DNA of 64,000 nucleotides, from NCBI RefSeq assembly GCF_029227915.1, contig NC_079875.1:24113001-24177000 (forward strand), in the 5' to 3' direction. This document shows, in pieces, positions 13,401 to 25,489 of this stretch. This DNA is from Hydractinia symbiolongicarpus. Lineage: Eukaryota > Cnidaria > Hydrozoa > Anthoathecata > Hydractiniidae. Positions within the stretch are counted from its first letter, which is position 1. Every line of letters starts with the position of its first letter. Made by a program: the position numbers and the translations under genes. The notes beneath the pieces are model-generated. The model did no database searches, was not told where the DNA came from, and saw nothing but the letters and a program-made list of their open reading frames with translations.

Positions 13401-16400
13401 ATTCTCCACCCTCTTAAGCAATTTTTCTTAATTTGACTTAAATTTTCCTTATAATCCCAATAAATATCAGAACATCCCACCTGTAATGATTTCGTAAAAG
13501 CTTTCATAGAAGAGGTATAGCTGCCTTTCATGAAGTAGGCATCACCAAGACATTCCCAGTAATGACTAAAAAAATACAAGGATTCAAAATTGAACTGTAC
13601 AAAAGCACAAACAAAACGTAATTCAAAGAAATACCTTATATCTGCCTTCCCTCGCAATGCACGCTGGAAACTAAAGATAGAAAACATGAAACATTAAAAG
13701 ATAAAACCAATTTAAATGCTGATAATGCTACTACCATTCTGTATTACCATTTACCCTGATAAGCTAAAATTCTTATTTTTCTGTTCTTTCTTATGTGAAG
13801 ATACATTTGAGAGTATAGTTACACGCAGGTTATTCTGATTATTCGCTGATCCATCTTATCGAATCCAATTTGTTGGATGCAACAAATTTGATCGTGTATC
13901 ACCCTTTTTGATTCAATTTGTTGAATCGAATTGTCAAATTTCAGATTCTAAAAGTTCATCAAAAGTAGATAAATCCGTTTTTTAAAAAAATCCTATCAAA
14001 CACATTGCAATTTAATACAGTCAAAATAAAATACCATTCGATATTCATTAGGTTAACAATCTTAATTTATAAAAGTGCAAGATAACATGTGGCACCTACT
14101 TCAATTAACTTAATTTTAATTATCGATGCTTGTACAATGCATAAACACATACCATACTATGGCTTGATCAGCATTTTCTTGCTTCAGATAGATCAGTCCT
14201 AATCTCATCCACGCCCACCCAGCTCTATGAATGCAGAATAAATACATCATTTAGAATTTTATCAGATTGAAGATTTCACTCCAAAGTTTAGAACACATAC
14301 TCGCCAACTTCACTCTTAGAGACTATACCAAGATACACTTGCAATGCTTTTTCCTGAAAGAAAGACATAAATAACAATAAAAAAGAACTATGCCAGAACA
14401 AGCCACATACGAAATATGTTACATGTAAACCACACTGTATGGAAACCATACTACATATCGGGCATACTACACACAATATACACCGTATCATATTTTATGA
14501 TGCTTCAAACAAAACACATCATATAAATAGCAAGGAATATAGAAAGCATACTATATACAGTACACTATACATCTGCATAAACTATATCAAACTATATCAA
14601 AACATACAGTATAAAAACATACTATATACAGTACACTATACATCTGCATAAACTATATCAAACCATACTCTATGTAAAACATACTACAGACAAAAGCATC
14701 CTATATACCTCTTGATCTAACTGCAAGTAGATATCACCAATATTGCGTCCGGCTTCTGAGTTAGATGAATCCAATGAGATTGCCTTTTCGAAACACTTCA
14801 AAGCTTTCCTATAGCAATGAATGGGAAATCAATAGAACAAATAGGAGATTGAATTCCAACTTAGATAAAGAAACTTACGTAGTATCTTTAATAAGCGATT
14901 TCTGATATAATCCAAGAAAAACAAATGTTTGTGAGTACAGGGGATCCATTTTAGCAGCCTAAAACAAGTCGGTTTGGAAGCACTTTAAAGATGATGGAAT
15001 GTCAATATACATTTGATTTATTCCTATTGTTTTTCTATGTGTATTTAGTATTATAATTGCGTGGTATAACCTTTTTGTTGTCAATAATTTTGGCTTGGTG
15101 TACTTAAAGGTCTCTTTTGAGATATGGAAGCCGTACAGGCACAACAATCAATAACAAAACCGTTTAAGATAAAAATCCTATCCTTATGCTAAAGTAGAAA
15201 AAAAAAATTTAAGTTTTTTATAGTCCCACATTATTGCAGTTTTCTGTACTGAATACAAATGCTTCACTATAAGGCTATCAGTCCATGTGCATAGATATGT
15301 TAAAGTATTGAAACACAAAAAAATAAGTTGATACAATTTTATATGTTTTAAAACAGACATACATACCTTGAGAAATTCTGTGTATGCCATTTTATAATAG
15401 TCATTCTCTGATTCGCCTAGATACCAATACACTTTTCCCAGCAGAAAATGTGACCTGGAGTTATCCATAATTCTGAACGTTTCTTGTAGCCTAGGAAATC
15501 AAAGAGAGAAAATTTGATGCAAGATTATAAATTATGATATTTCTTTATGAATTTTTATAAGCATGCTCACATTTAACAAAAGAAATAAGCATATTCTAAG
15601 CGTCAATGCATGGTTTATCACATATTTGTTTCTTCATGAATTTTCCTCCCAAGAAAAAAATCATAAAAAAAGCTTTAGGCTTAATTGACATTGTTTTATT
15701 TTTTGTCAGAAAAAACACTATATACATTTGAGAGATTTTCCAAAAAACAGCATGTTCGCCCTAGAAAATGAAAGTTTGCTTAGCATGCCCAAGTCTGCTT
15801 TGAAATTTTCATACACTTATTAAAATAATGTATGCAAAAAATTGCAACCTTATCTCAGCGTCAAAAAATTTCTTTTCAACAAAACTAGCTTCTGCCTTCA
15901 GTTGAAGATGCTTTAACTTCTGCGCCAATGTCATTTTTTCTTCTAGAACTTCATTCTTTGCTAAATCCTGTTCGCAGATAAAAAAAGTTGACAGTGTTTC
16001 ACAGAGTTCTATAACATATAATATACTTTCAAGTTTAGCCACACCTCTCTAAAACTGTCAAATTGACCAAGGCTCAAATGTGCTTCCATTCTCAACAACA
16101 AATCATCTATTTTGTTTTCATCAAGATTCATCTAAAATTTAAAAATATATTAACTTGACTGAGTTTGCACAACGTTTAATATTTCTGAAGTTATATATAA
16201 CGGCTATAACCTTTTTCATCATCATAACAACTTTTTCTGCGTCTATTTTTTCTGCTGCCAACAAGACCTGTAACTCTAAGACTCTGAAAATATGAAATTA
16301 AATCATAAAATTTATAAATTCACATATCATTTGAAAAACATACAAGATGGTAAACTTACATTAGCTTTCTTTCCAGTAGGTTGCGTGTTTCTTGAAATAC

Positions 16401-19400
16401 AGTCTGTTCTGTGTTGACACGGCACTGATTGATCACAGATTGTACTTCCCTGTGACAATGCATTTGATAATGACATCTGCCACGAAAGTACATTATGACT
16501 GGATTTTTAGAATCTAAAATGAAATGGTACTCATCATTTTTTTTAAATGGGCTGAATTTTAACAACTAAAAACCATGTACTTTTCTAGTTTTTTTTCAAT
16601 GAAACACAACTCAGTTCGTGCAGAGTTTAAAGACACTTTACAAATATAGTAACTTAAAGAAACTGCCAAGGCGATGCAGTCCCATGTTTGTGTGTGAAAA
16701 GTTATCACATATCACATAAACACACAGTTGGCACTATCAGTTTATATAATATAAATCAATCTATAAACCGAAATACCCAGTTACCTAGAAAAGGTAGAAA
16801 AGATGCAACTAATCAACGCAGAGGTCTTGTGTTAATGATGCTGTCCAATGTGTCAAGCCCCCCAAAAAATTAACGAACTTTCCAAGAGTAAAACATGTCT
16901 TAAAATTAAACCAACCAGAGCTTTCCAGGTTACACCCGGGTTAAAATAGTTATGATAAATATTTTAGAATCATTATGCTCTGTGTAATACATTCATGCTC
17001 ATGTTCATAAATATTTATTTTAAATTTCGGAACAGCAGGTTGCTGTGTGTATTTACAGAAATTTCTTGTTATTACAATATGAGAATAGATAGCATTTTCA
17101 AACAATAATAACATCCGACAGATTGTTTACCGTTTGAGAAAAATTGCAATGCTGTTTGGTAACAACTTTTGGAATATTCAGTAACACCCTTGATGATGGA
17201 ATTCAAGTCATTGTCAGTGTCCATTTGTAAATATTTTTCAAAATATTGTCTTGATTCATCTGTCAAAATATCTGTCACTATGACATTAAAAAATAAATTT
17301 AGATTAAAACAAGACATATTGACAACCTTGGAAAATAGAGAGAGTTGTTGCCACATATGGATTAACCCTTGAGGAAAATTAAATTGACAATACTGATGCA
17401 TATTGAGAATCAGAACCGTCATTGGTTATACTGTATAAATGTTTGGAAAAATAATAGATAAATTCATAAAGTACCAAATAACATACCAAAATAATGGTTT
17501 ACCAAAGCTGTACATAAGTTTTTTAAAATTTCAGCATTGCTCTCATACTTGTGATGAAATTTTGTTAGCAGTGAAAGAATTTCAGTCAAGCTTGGTAGTT
17601 CTGAATGCTTTATTTGCTATAACAATTTATACGATATAATTATAACATTAAATAATTCCCAACATTTAGAAAAGAAAGCCCACCATTTTAATCTTTTTAG
17701 TACCCCCATTTTCGAGTGTAGTAGTTTCAAATTCTCCACTATTTCTCCATTACCATTGATAGAATACAAACATGGTCAAATGGTTGAACATATTTGATTT
17801 TTATCTATTTTTATTATTAGAATAACAGACAATACACTTTACATCTAATAATTTTCTTCAAAATAAAAAACACAATAAAGAGAAAACTCACATTAAATTT
17901 CAGTAAAAACTTAATAAACTTCTCATGCTCTTCTTCAGCTTTAATTGACCATTTGTCAGTTTCGGCTATCAAACAGTTGTACGCTTTGAAGAGCTAAAAC
18001 CATACATGCTGGGTATAAGAAACACACTAAATCATAACCTTTAGCAATTTAACGTTTTTAGTAAAATAATGTACCTCGAAAACAATTCTGGCTTTTTCTT
18101 CCATGTCCTCTTGACTTTCCAACTAATATATAAAACAAGGTCTTCAGTGAAAAACCAAAAAGCAAAACACACATTGAAATTGACTTCTTAAGTTCGCATC
18201 TTCTATTAAGGGATCCCAGGGTGATAAATAACATTGGACTTATTATTACTATTAACAAGTTTAAGTTTAATTATTTCGCTCTTTTTTTTTCTTTCTTGAG
18301 ATATTCCCAATTGGAGATTTTCAGCTTTAATTATGCTACATAAATTACGAGGTCAGAAATAGACCTGTTTAGGGATATGCATTCAAAATTTATCAATAAA
18401 TAGATATTATAGAGTAGCTTAATTAACATGAAAAAATGCCAAGACAGTGCTTGCCCTCTTATTACAGGCCTATTAAACTTAATTATGTCTGAATATCTAT
18501 ATAAATGTAAATGTCTTGAGAACTTTTATAAAAGATTATACAACTCCAACATTATTTTTTTAACTTGGAAACCCCTTAAATCTCATACCATTGTTGTTAA
18601 TGTTGATATTATTGTGTTCCATGCTTCAACAATATCACTTCCACAAGAATATTTCAGAATTACTTTCTTCTGGTACTCCACAACCTACATGCAGAGAAAG
18701 TTTTTTTTTTACAAAAAGTAAAATACGGCAGATACACAATTTCCTGGTTTGGCTTTATATAAGATGTTAAGGTGATGCAGGTAGACAGTGGAAACACACA
18801 ATGATGTCTAACAAACCAGGCATGTAACAAAAGAAATCCCAAAACATGGCTTAATTACAGATTTTTCTGAATTAAAATAAATAAGTAAAAAATAGAGAGA
18901 AGCACAACACAAAACAACAACAACTTTATAGGTTTTTAAGGGATACCTGAGCATTGTTGCTAATATTTTTATTTCTCAAGGTTATTCTGAGACTACAAAA
19001 CAAAACATACCTCAGAAAGTTTCTTCTCCTGTCGTAAAATAGCCAGAAGCTTTTTAGAAGTGTCAATATATTTTCCGTTGTCGCTATAAGTAACAGTAGA
19101 AAATAAAAACCCGTAACCATTTTTTTTCTTGAAAACAGTATGTCTGTTGGTACCTTGGATATTTCTCCAATAGAGTTTTGTAAGTTTTTATCAGCTCTCC
19201 ATTGTATGTGTCATTTTTCATTCGCTCCAATAGTGAACACAAGCCCTGTAATGTTAAAAACAAAATATCAAAGCATAATCATTATCAAAGCTTTACAATA
19301 GAATGCATGTTTCACATTTACATTGCAGAACTAAAAAACAGGTCAGGATTCAAATTACGATTGGAAAACAGTTTTTTCAAAGATTATTTATTTGAGTTGT

Positions 19401-20447
19401 ACTTTAAAATTTGTTATACGGTCTTAAAGTTACCATTAAATGTAATTGAAATTCACTGCACTTTATTGTTCAAACCCTGCAAGTAGTGTTGAAACATTTA
19501 GTTTGGTAAAAAGTTTTGATTGAAAACTTATAATCCCTTTGTATTCCATTCTTTATTCATATTAATTAACTCAATCTGTAGTTAATAAACAATAGATGCT
19601 TATCACATGGTTTTTCTCAACCAAGGAAAGTTTTTCCTGCATATGAACAGCCCATAATTATTATTTCTTTTTCGCGCTGCTTAACTACACACTTAGTTTT
19701 GCGTGCTTGAAAATAATTGTGTGATTTTACTTATTATTTTATTTGGAATAAAATTATTTTATGTATATTCAAACAATTTATTAATAAAATAACAAATTAC
19801 TTTAAATAACCTAGTTAAACAAAAGAACATTGTATATACGTCTTCTGTGTCTTTTCTTGGATCCACAAAACATTAAAATCATGACACTCAAGTGGTTTAT
19901 TAAATCTTTACAAATAGAGTATTACATTATATATAATGATCTACATACTTGCCATGCTAAAATGTCATCCTTGTTTTTTTCAATGGCTTTCTCGTAAGCT
20001 TTTTTCGCCTGCTCATAGTGATTCAGTTCCGTTGCACACACGCCAAAAAACACCAATGCGTTATAGTTCTCTTTGTCGGTTTTAAGTACATTCTGGAAGA
20101 AAATGGGACACATATACATTCAATTGCAAGTTACTTTTCATTAATTGAATGAAACTGTTTTACCAATAGAAAATTTTACCTGTGAAATGTTGTGATATCA
20201 CTGGCTAAATCCTGGGCATTTTAATTCAAATATATAGGTAATTCAATACCCATGTCAGACACTCCCAACACAAATGTATTTAGTGGGATAAACATTTCAA
20301 TTATACTGTGTCTCAATATAGAACAACCAAACACAAAAAACATAACAAACATTATATACTCACTTTACAGTGTTTATATGCTTCCTTGTAGTCCTTCTTT
20401 TTAATAAAATCTTTTGCTAATTTTAACTCTGCTTTTACTTCAGACAT
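4429..20447 (-). CDS. TTC37: TTC37/SKI3-like superkiller complex TPR protein
   Basis: Tetratricopeptide scaffold of the cytoplasmic Ski complex (with SKIV2L and WDR61), which feeds mRNA to the exosome for 3'-5' decay. The N-terminus, from ATG at 20447, matches the family: MSEVKAELKLAKDFI, then NALVFFGVCATEL and KAYEKAIEKNKDDILAWQ. TPR motifs recur to the 3' end (YWECLGDAYFMKGSY, KALKCFEKAISLDSSNSEA, WANLGVLYLKHDQVK). The gene is split into about 48 short coding segments. Borders read with GT/AG sites in phase include 20364-20447, 19949-20092, 19154-19245, 19011-19083, 18589-18684, 18075-18122, 17892-17993, 5010-5086 and 4429-4519. The last junction is in frame and ends ELLTIQEKLLQAWK then TGA. 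A total near the usual 1,500 aa is expected, but several internal exons (around 16.9-17.7 kb and 12.9-13.1 kb) are only approximate. No frameshift was found. Confidence 0.88.
4590..4897 (+). mobile_element. tRNA-derived SINE (copy A)
   Basis: The head carries pol III promoter boxes: an A-box-like TAGCCTAGTGG and a B-box GGTTCAAACC about 45 bases later. The element ends in an (AAT)n tail at about 4883-4896. Its 3' half contains GTTGTCTAGT and CGTAGCTCAA, both also found in the same order in the SINE at 57927-58262. It lies in the last intron of the TTC37-like gene, opposite to that gene's direction. Confidence 0.75.
6904..7358. repeat. 44-bp intronic minisatellite carrying splice-site motifs
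   Basis: About ten imperfect copies of a 44-bp unit containing TTCTGCAAATTATTA and GAAAGCTAACCTGCA. It lies in a TTC37 intron directly after the exon ending at 7359. Read in the gene direction (minus), each unit gives TAATAATTTGCAG, a short spacer, then GCAG|GTTAGC. This repeats the real donor of the adjoining exon (TTGCAG|GTTAGC at 7353-7361). Confidence 0.85.
14546..14664. repeat. Short tandem duplication in TTC37 intron
   Basis: Two copies, about 70 bp apart, of a 45-bp stretch that begins CATACTATATACAGTACAC and ends in ATAAACTATATCAAA. Non-coding and intronic. Confidence 0.7.
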
Positions 20448-21789
20448 TTCTCAATAAACTGAAAAAATATGAAATATTGCTAATATGAACATAAAGATAA
20501 TTGCAAATGCTCAAATACTCATATTCATGGTAAAGGAGAATTTAAGCATTGTTTTCGCATTTCAGGAATAATAATTTAGTGAGTCTGGGAGTTATCAGAC
20601 GAAAAGCTCAAATCTTATTCAAAAAGTCGCCCAAGCTCGAGAGAAGATTTGTCTAAACTTCGAGATCTTTATGGGCCCAGTGTGGATTATTTTGTTGCGT
20701 GGGGGCACTGGTAAGAACGAACTGGCAAACTTTAAACGCTGTCCACATGGCCTATACATGTACAAAAGTAGCAATTTTGCAGCCCCTATCCTTTTTTATT
20801 ATGACGAAAAAACTGCCTATGCTCCATTCCTTTCCAACCTAACCAACTGGCTGTAAAGATAGAAGTACGTGAAGCAACTAAATGTAAAAGGGCATTGTAC
20901 TAGAGTGCTTGCTGCAATACAATTAAAGATCTGCATACAACAATACAAAAAAGCTACCATGTCCAGTGTTGAAGAAACATGCAAAAACAACACCATTCCA
21001 CAAATAATGTCTGATAAGAAGCGTGTTTGTTGTTCTTGTTGTGATTGGTTAAGAAAATTGCAGAGCAAGTAATGGAGCACAGTAGTATGGTGAGGGTGAG
21101 CAGATTGTCTGCGAATGTTGAAGGGCTTAAATGCTGTTTTGGGTTGCCATACATACAGGAAAAGTTTGGGATTCCAGGAATCTACATGGTGGGACCTAAG
21201 GTCGAAGACGCAGATTGATTTTTTTTTAATGGAAATATTACCAAGACCAGAATAATATATCAGCATATGGGAAAAGTGAGACTTCGTATGGGGATAATGC
21301 ACAAAGCTAAAAGGGTTAAACAAGGCAACCCGCTGTTCCCTATCATCTTTAAACGATTGTTGACCAATCACAGCTGGAAATAATACCAGCCTCCTCAGGG
21401 CCTTTTTTGTCCGACATATCAATGAGTGCAGTGCCTATAAGAGACAAAAAGCCCTGGGAACAAGGTTGGACCCTTAAGCACCATTGTCGCATCAATTATC
21501 AATACAAATAATCGCAACTGTATGAAACGCTCATCACGTTTAAATGACTCGCTTATCAATTTTTCAGCTAAAATATGTAGCATCTGAGGTGAGGTTGTCG
21601 ACCCAAAAGTACAATTATCCTGTATCAATACGAAAAATATCGCAGTGGCTATTCATACGTGACCGTACTTTAACATTTTTTTTCTATTTGTACGTGACTA
21701 TCACGTACTTTAATATTTTTTTTCTATTCGTACGTGACACTCACGTACTTTATTATTTTTTATTTTTTATTTATCTGTGATTTCCTATA
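20448..21789. other. Upstream region of TTC37, no gene recognised
   Basis: Includes the presumed promoter of the TTC37-like gene. A 201-codon open frame (minus, 20817-21422) has no recognisable domain and is not called. Two to three imperfect copies of a stretch containing CGTACGTGAC, a T-run and CACGTACTTTA lie at about 21655-21760, just left of the pogo element. Confidence 0.45.
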
Positions 21790-22109
21790 CCTTAATGCCA
21801 TTAATTTTCGCGCGCCTTTTATTTTCGCGCACACTATTTTCACGCCTTTAATTTTTGCGCACCTTCAAAAACGCCGATTCGCGCACCCTTTAATTTTCGC
21901 GCACCTCCAAATTTACAATTTTTTTTGAAGTGAGAAAATTTTAAAAGTAATTGATAGAGGGTTTTTCAGCTTTCAAATGACTCTTTTCTTGTGGTTTTAA
22001 GTAAGCCCGTTCATACAAAATAATCATGATATACTAAACAATAAAACTATTTTGTTTAAAAAGGGTCTAAATTAATTTTTTTTTCAAGATTTTCGGTAAC
22101 ACCAGACTT

Positions 22110-23475
22110 TTACCAACCGTTGATGATTATTTCTGGGTGGTTCCAGGTGTAGTCGTAATATTTGGTAATCCATTTAGCATGTAATGGTTTGACGACTGAG
22201 AGTCGGACATCTACCTTAATTTGATCCGTACGCTTGCCTTCAGACATTTGCTTCGCAATTTCGTTCGAGTACCAGGTTTGCCCTTCGTTGCGCAAAAATC
22301 CTTACTACTTTTGTTCATGGTGAGGTCGAGCGGTTGGAAGTAATTCGTCCAATTGTTTGGAACAGAAACCATCTTTCCATTTGATGCTTTCACAACTTTC
22401 TTGACTGTGTCTGTCCACTGCCCTTTGAAAACATCGCAAATCAATAGCCACGGTTTCTTCGGAGCCTTCAATTCTTTCCATTTTTCTTTAATGTAGGGGA
22501 TCAAAATCTTCTTCATCATTTCGATACTTGTATTCTCATTAGCCCAATGATTTAAAGTTTGGGTGACGTGGAATTCTGTAGGGAATTTGAAATTGGGTTG
22601 ACTTCGATCGGTCTTCCCTTCATAAATTACCTGGATTAAAGGCTTTAATTAACGCTATTAAAGGCTTAGACGTGGTAGCCTTTCTTTTGACAAAATTGAG
22701 CCTATTTTTGATAGACTCACACCATTTCAATTCAAGTTTAATGGGCCCACCATTAGCGGCAAGCAAAGTTCTGTCATTAGCTGTAAGGATTCCAAGTGCT
22801 ACAGCCTCCATTATATTGTAGTTGATAACAGCGCCTGATTCTCTCATTGATTTGATCATTGACATCACTTTCAGGTCCAATTCCTCAGGAAGGAGCGTTG
22901 GGCAACCTCGTTTCTTTTTAGGCACAATTACAAGCTCAGTGTTGGGGTTTTCTTGTCTGGTTCTCTTGTAAGATTCAACAAATCCTCTCACCGTTGACTC
23001 TGGTATGCCAAATTTCTTAGCAGCTGGGCGTTTACCGTGATCAATCGCGTATTTTGCTATGGTGCATCGCAACTTGGGGCTGTACTTCCCGTATCCGGCG
23101 ATTTTAGTGAAAAAAAGTAATATAAAAAATATACATGAAATGACCTGCCAAAGACGTCATATGACAAATGTAAGAACAGTTATTTTGAGCTTGCTCATAT
23201 AATTCTAAAATACATCTCTTCAGATATCCTTTAACGTTCCATGTATGATTTTAATTTGAAATCATTGAAAATATTGTTTTACATGAACAGAAGAAGAATT
23301 TTTCTCACCTTCCGCCCTTTGAATTCTTAGGAAGTTCAGCATCCTCAAAAACACTTATCACTTCTCTTTCTTCCGTAGAAGTGATGCTTGTTTTTGTACC
23401 TGCAATTTGAACAGCAGTTTTCAAAGACTCTGAAGACTTGCCAGAACTACTAAAATAGTTCTTGATAGAAGACAT
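22110..23475 (-). pseudogene. Broken pogo-family transposase (psq/CENPB-type HTH + DDE)
   Basis: Order on the minus strand: a first exon from ATG at 23475 (MSSIKNYFSSSGKSSE...) to a donor AG|GTGAGA at 23309; a helix-turn-helix block (22620-23100) with RPAAKKFGIPESTVRGFVES; a DDE block with PWLLICDVFKGQ (second Asp, about 22440) and NYFQPLDLTMNKSSKDF (third acidic site, about 22320); and a C-terminal piece ending IIINGW. Several breaks are visible. A stop lies after the N-terminal half at 22620. The stretch expected to hold the first catalytic Asp is missing between about 22600 and 22620. A frameshift near 22260-22300 separates the two DDE pieces. The expected splice acceptor before 23100 reads TTTTTTTCAC rather than CAG. 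The transposase is therefore probably inactive. Confidence 0.8.
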
Positions 23476-23712
23476 GACTGACCGCTGAGAGAACTGTGTA
23501 GTAGTTTGTGATCACAGTTTTCTCGCGTTCATCTCAACGTTATTCACGTCTTATAAACATTCGAATTCCACTTTGAACATTCAAATTTCGAAAAAAACAT
23601 TCAAATGTTCTAAAATCGAAAAACAAAACAATCAAAATTGTTTCCTTGACGTTCTTTAGCCTTGGTTGGACCTTCAGAAAACTTTTTCTTTGTGAAGCCG
23701 TATTGAATTGAA

Positions 23713-24332
23713 TTGAAGATTATTATTTTGAGATGTGCAAGTCGTGGATTTCATGTATATCGTGAAGTTTGGACACCAAGATTAGGACAAAGTCTAAAAG
23801 TGGAACAAGAGATTAATAATGTCTATGATCCTTTTGTGATTTCCTTGGGGACTAAAATACCTGGAAAGCTGACAGATAAAGAAATTGTAGGACATATCCC
23901 TCGTGAAATCAGTCGTTTCTGTCATTACTTCTTGAATTATGGTGGAAAATTGGAAACTCGTGTTAATTGTGCTAGATATAGGCCATCCCCCATTCCAACA
24001 GGAGGTTTAGAGATTCCGATTCTCTTGACTGTGCTTAAAGCAGATTCTACGGATGAAGTGTTCGAGGAAATGAAGAAGCTGGTTAATATAGCTATTACAT
24101 TGAGCCTGATCAGATAGTTGCTGAGGAAGGAGAAAATGACAAAGAAGGCTAAGGAGACGAAAATGATCTTGATATCGAACATGTTCCTGAGTCTGAAATA
24201 GAGGAGACCCAAGAAGAGATAAGCGTTGACGTAGTACCAGAAACACAGACCCAAACTGTACCTGAAACCCAAGACATTGGAAATACTCAAATAATTCCAG
24301 AAACACAAAATGTTATTGTCATCGATGATTAG
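23713..24332 (+). pseudogene. HIRAN-like transposon accessory gene with acidic, SIM-ended tail
   Basis: Encoded inside the pogo element on the strand opposite the transposase. Residues read RGFHVYREVWTPRLGQ, then the HIRAN-type pattern of a polar strand plus NNVYDPFVISL and EIVGHIPREISRF, then GGLEIPILLTV. This matches the HIRAN core (N-x-YD-x-x-A/V-I and VGHIPR), a domain that in HLTF binds 3' DNA ends (known). The first frame stops at 24117. A +1 shift at about 24085 restores YYIEPDQIVAEEGEND, then one in-frame TAA at about 24149 precedes an acidic tail with PETQ repeats and the end VIVIDD. No in-frame ATG is visible at 23713; the sequence is preceded by TTGAAG, so a short upstream exon is likely. 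Confidence 0.65.
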
Positions 24333-24783
24333 ACCTTTATATTCATGAAAGAAATTTATTGAAGTTAAACTCAGTAGCTCTCTTTTACTGTTGTTCTTAA
24401 TAAAGCCTTTCGACTGGAAAAGTACTTAAATGAAAAAATGACTTGATCTCTTGAAGTTATCAAAGGCTTAGAAATAGCTAAAAAGTGATTTTCACTAATT
24501 CGCACACCCTTTAATTTTTGCGCAGCAGAGTGCGCGAAAATAGGCCTTTTCTGTGCGCCTTTTATTTTCGTGCACCTTTCCTGCGTGAAAATAAAAGTCG
24601 CACGAAAATTAATGGCATTAATGTATCTATTCTTCGTACGTAAAATCTTTTCTTTCTCGTTTCATAAAAAAAAAAGATTTTTTATACTTAGCATAAAATT
24701 TCAATTTGTTATGAGGAAAGTTTTAGTAGCAGAAACCAGCCAGAAAAGGCGCGAATAGGACTTCTATGCCGAAGGAAGAAGAT

Positions 24784-25489
24784 GGAGGTCAGACAGAGTT
24801 TTTTGAGCTTCGAGCAGTTAAATGAAGCAATTTGTAGTCATGACAAAAATAATTATATTCAACTTTATGTCAAGAGTTCTCGTTCTATAGAGAGTGCTTC
24901 TTGAATCGAAGCCATATGAGGATAATAACGATTCAAATAAGTACTACAGTCTATAATTCTCTGCAATTTTCTAATTTTAGCATATTGTTATATAAAAAAT
25001 GATTCTTAATTTAGGGTTCTCCCTCATCATATTCCCACCAAAATGTGCAAAAAAGGAACACTGAAACGGCTTTATACGGCAATTGGCCTGCCCAACAGAA
25101 AAACAAAAGAAAAGATGGTACCATTCGTTAATTTGCCGACCAATGATAAAATTAAATGTTAGTTGTAGAAAGTTCATTTTACTAAGCTTTTTTGTGTATA
25201 TTCTTTATTTATCATTTTATATTTCCTTATTTTTAGTAATGTTAGAATGGGTACTAAAAGAAAAGACTACAGAAGACATTCCAGTCATATTATCTGGAAA
25301 GAAAACAATTACCCAGGAAATGATGCAGACAGAATTTCATCCAAAACTGTCTGATCAAGACAACATTGATTTATCGATGATCCAACACTTGTGTGACAAA
25401 AAATAAGAAATGGTTTTGCGAAGTTTGCAACAACGATCTTTCCGAGGAAACGAAATTAATTCATCGCCTTCTTTTTTGTGCTAGCTAGT
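24784..25489 (+). pseudogene. Fragment of a ZSWIM3-like / transposon-derived gene
   Basis: Three pieces on the plus strand fit one spliced or decayed gene. About 24784-24893 reads SFLSFEQLNEAICSHDKN and QLYVKSSRSIESA, resembling the N-terminal block of ZSWIM3-like proteins. About 25010-25157 reads LKRLYTAIGLPNRKTKEK and ends at a donor AAT|GTTAGT. About 25237-25404 joins in frame as LEWVLKEKTTEDIPVIL and SDQDNIDLSMIQHLC. After a possible A-run frameshift there is KKWFCEVCNNDLSEE, a Cys-rich start, ending at TAG. Family assignment is from memory of pattern only; the pieces could be a decayed mobile gene. Confidence 0.35.

Larger units (their letters stand above)
21790..24623. mobile_element. 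pogo/Tigger-type DNA transposon, two-gene layout, degraded
   Basis: Terminal inverted repeats of about 45 bp: the left starts CCTTAATGCCATTAATTTTC at 21790, and the right, reverse-complemented, starts CATTAATGCCATTAATTTTC at 24623. TA flanks both ends (21788-21789 and 24624-24625), fitting a Tc1/mariner-pogo target duplication. Both ends carry clusters of TTTTCGCGCACC-like motifs (about 21800-21911 and 24499-24600), possibly transposase sites. Inside are a broken transposase on the minus strand and a HIRAN-like reading frame on the plus strand, diverging from 23476-23712. Confidence 0.85.

Noticed and set aside
20817-21422. 201-codon open frame on the minus strand
   Set aside because: No domain, no splice context, mixed hydrophobic composition and overlap with other open frames; probably chance.
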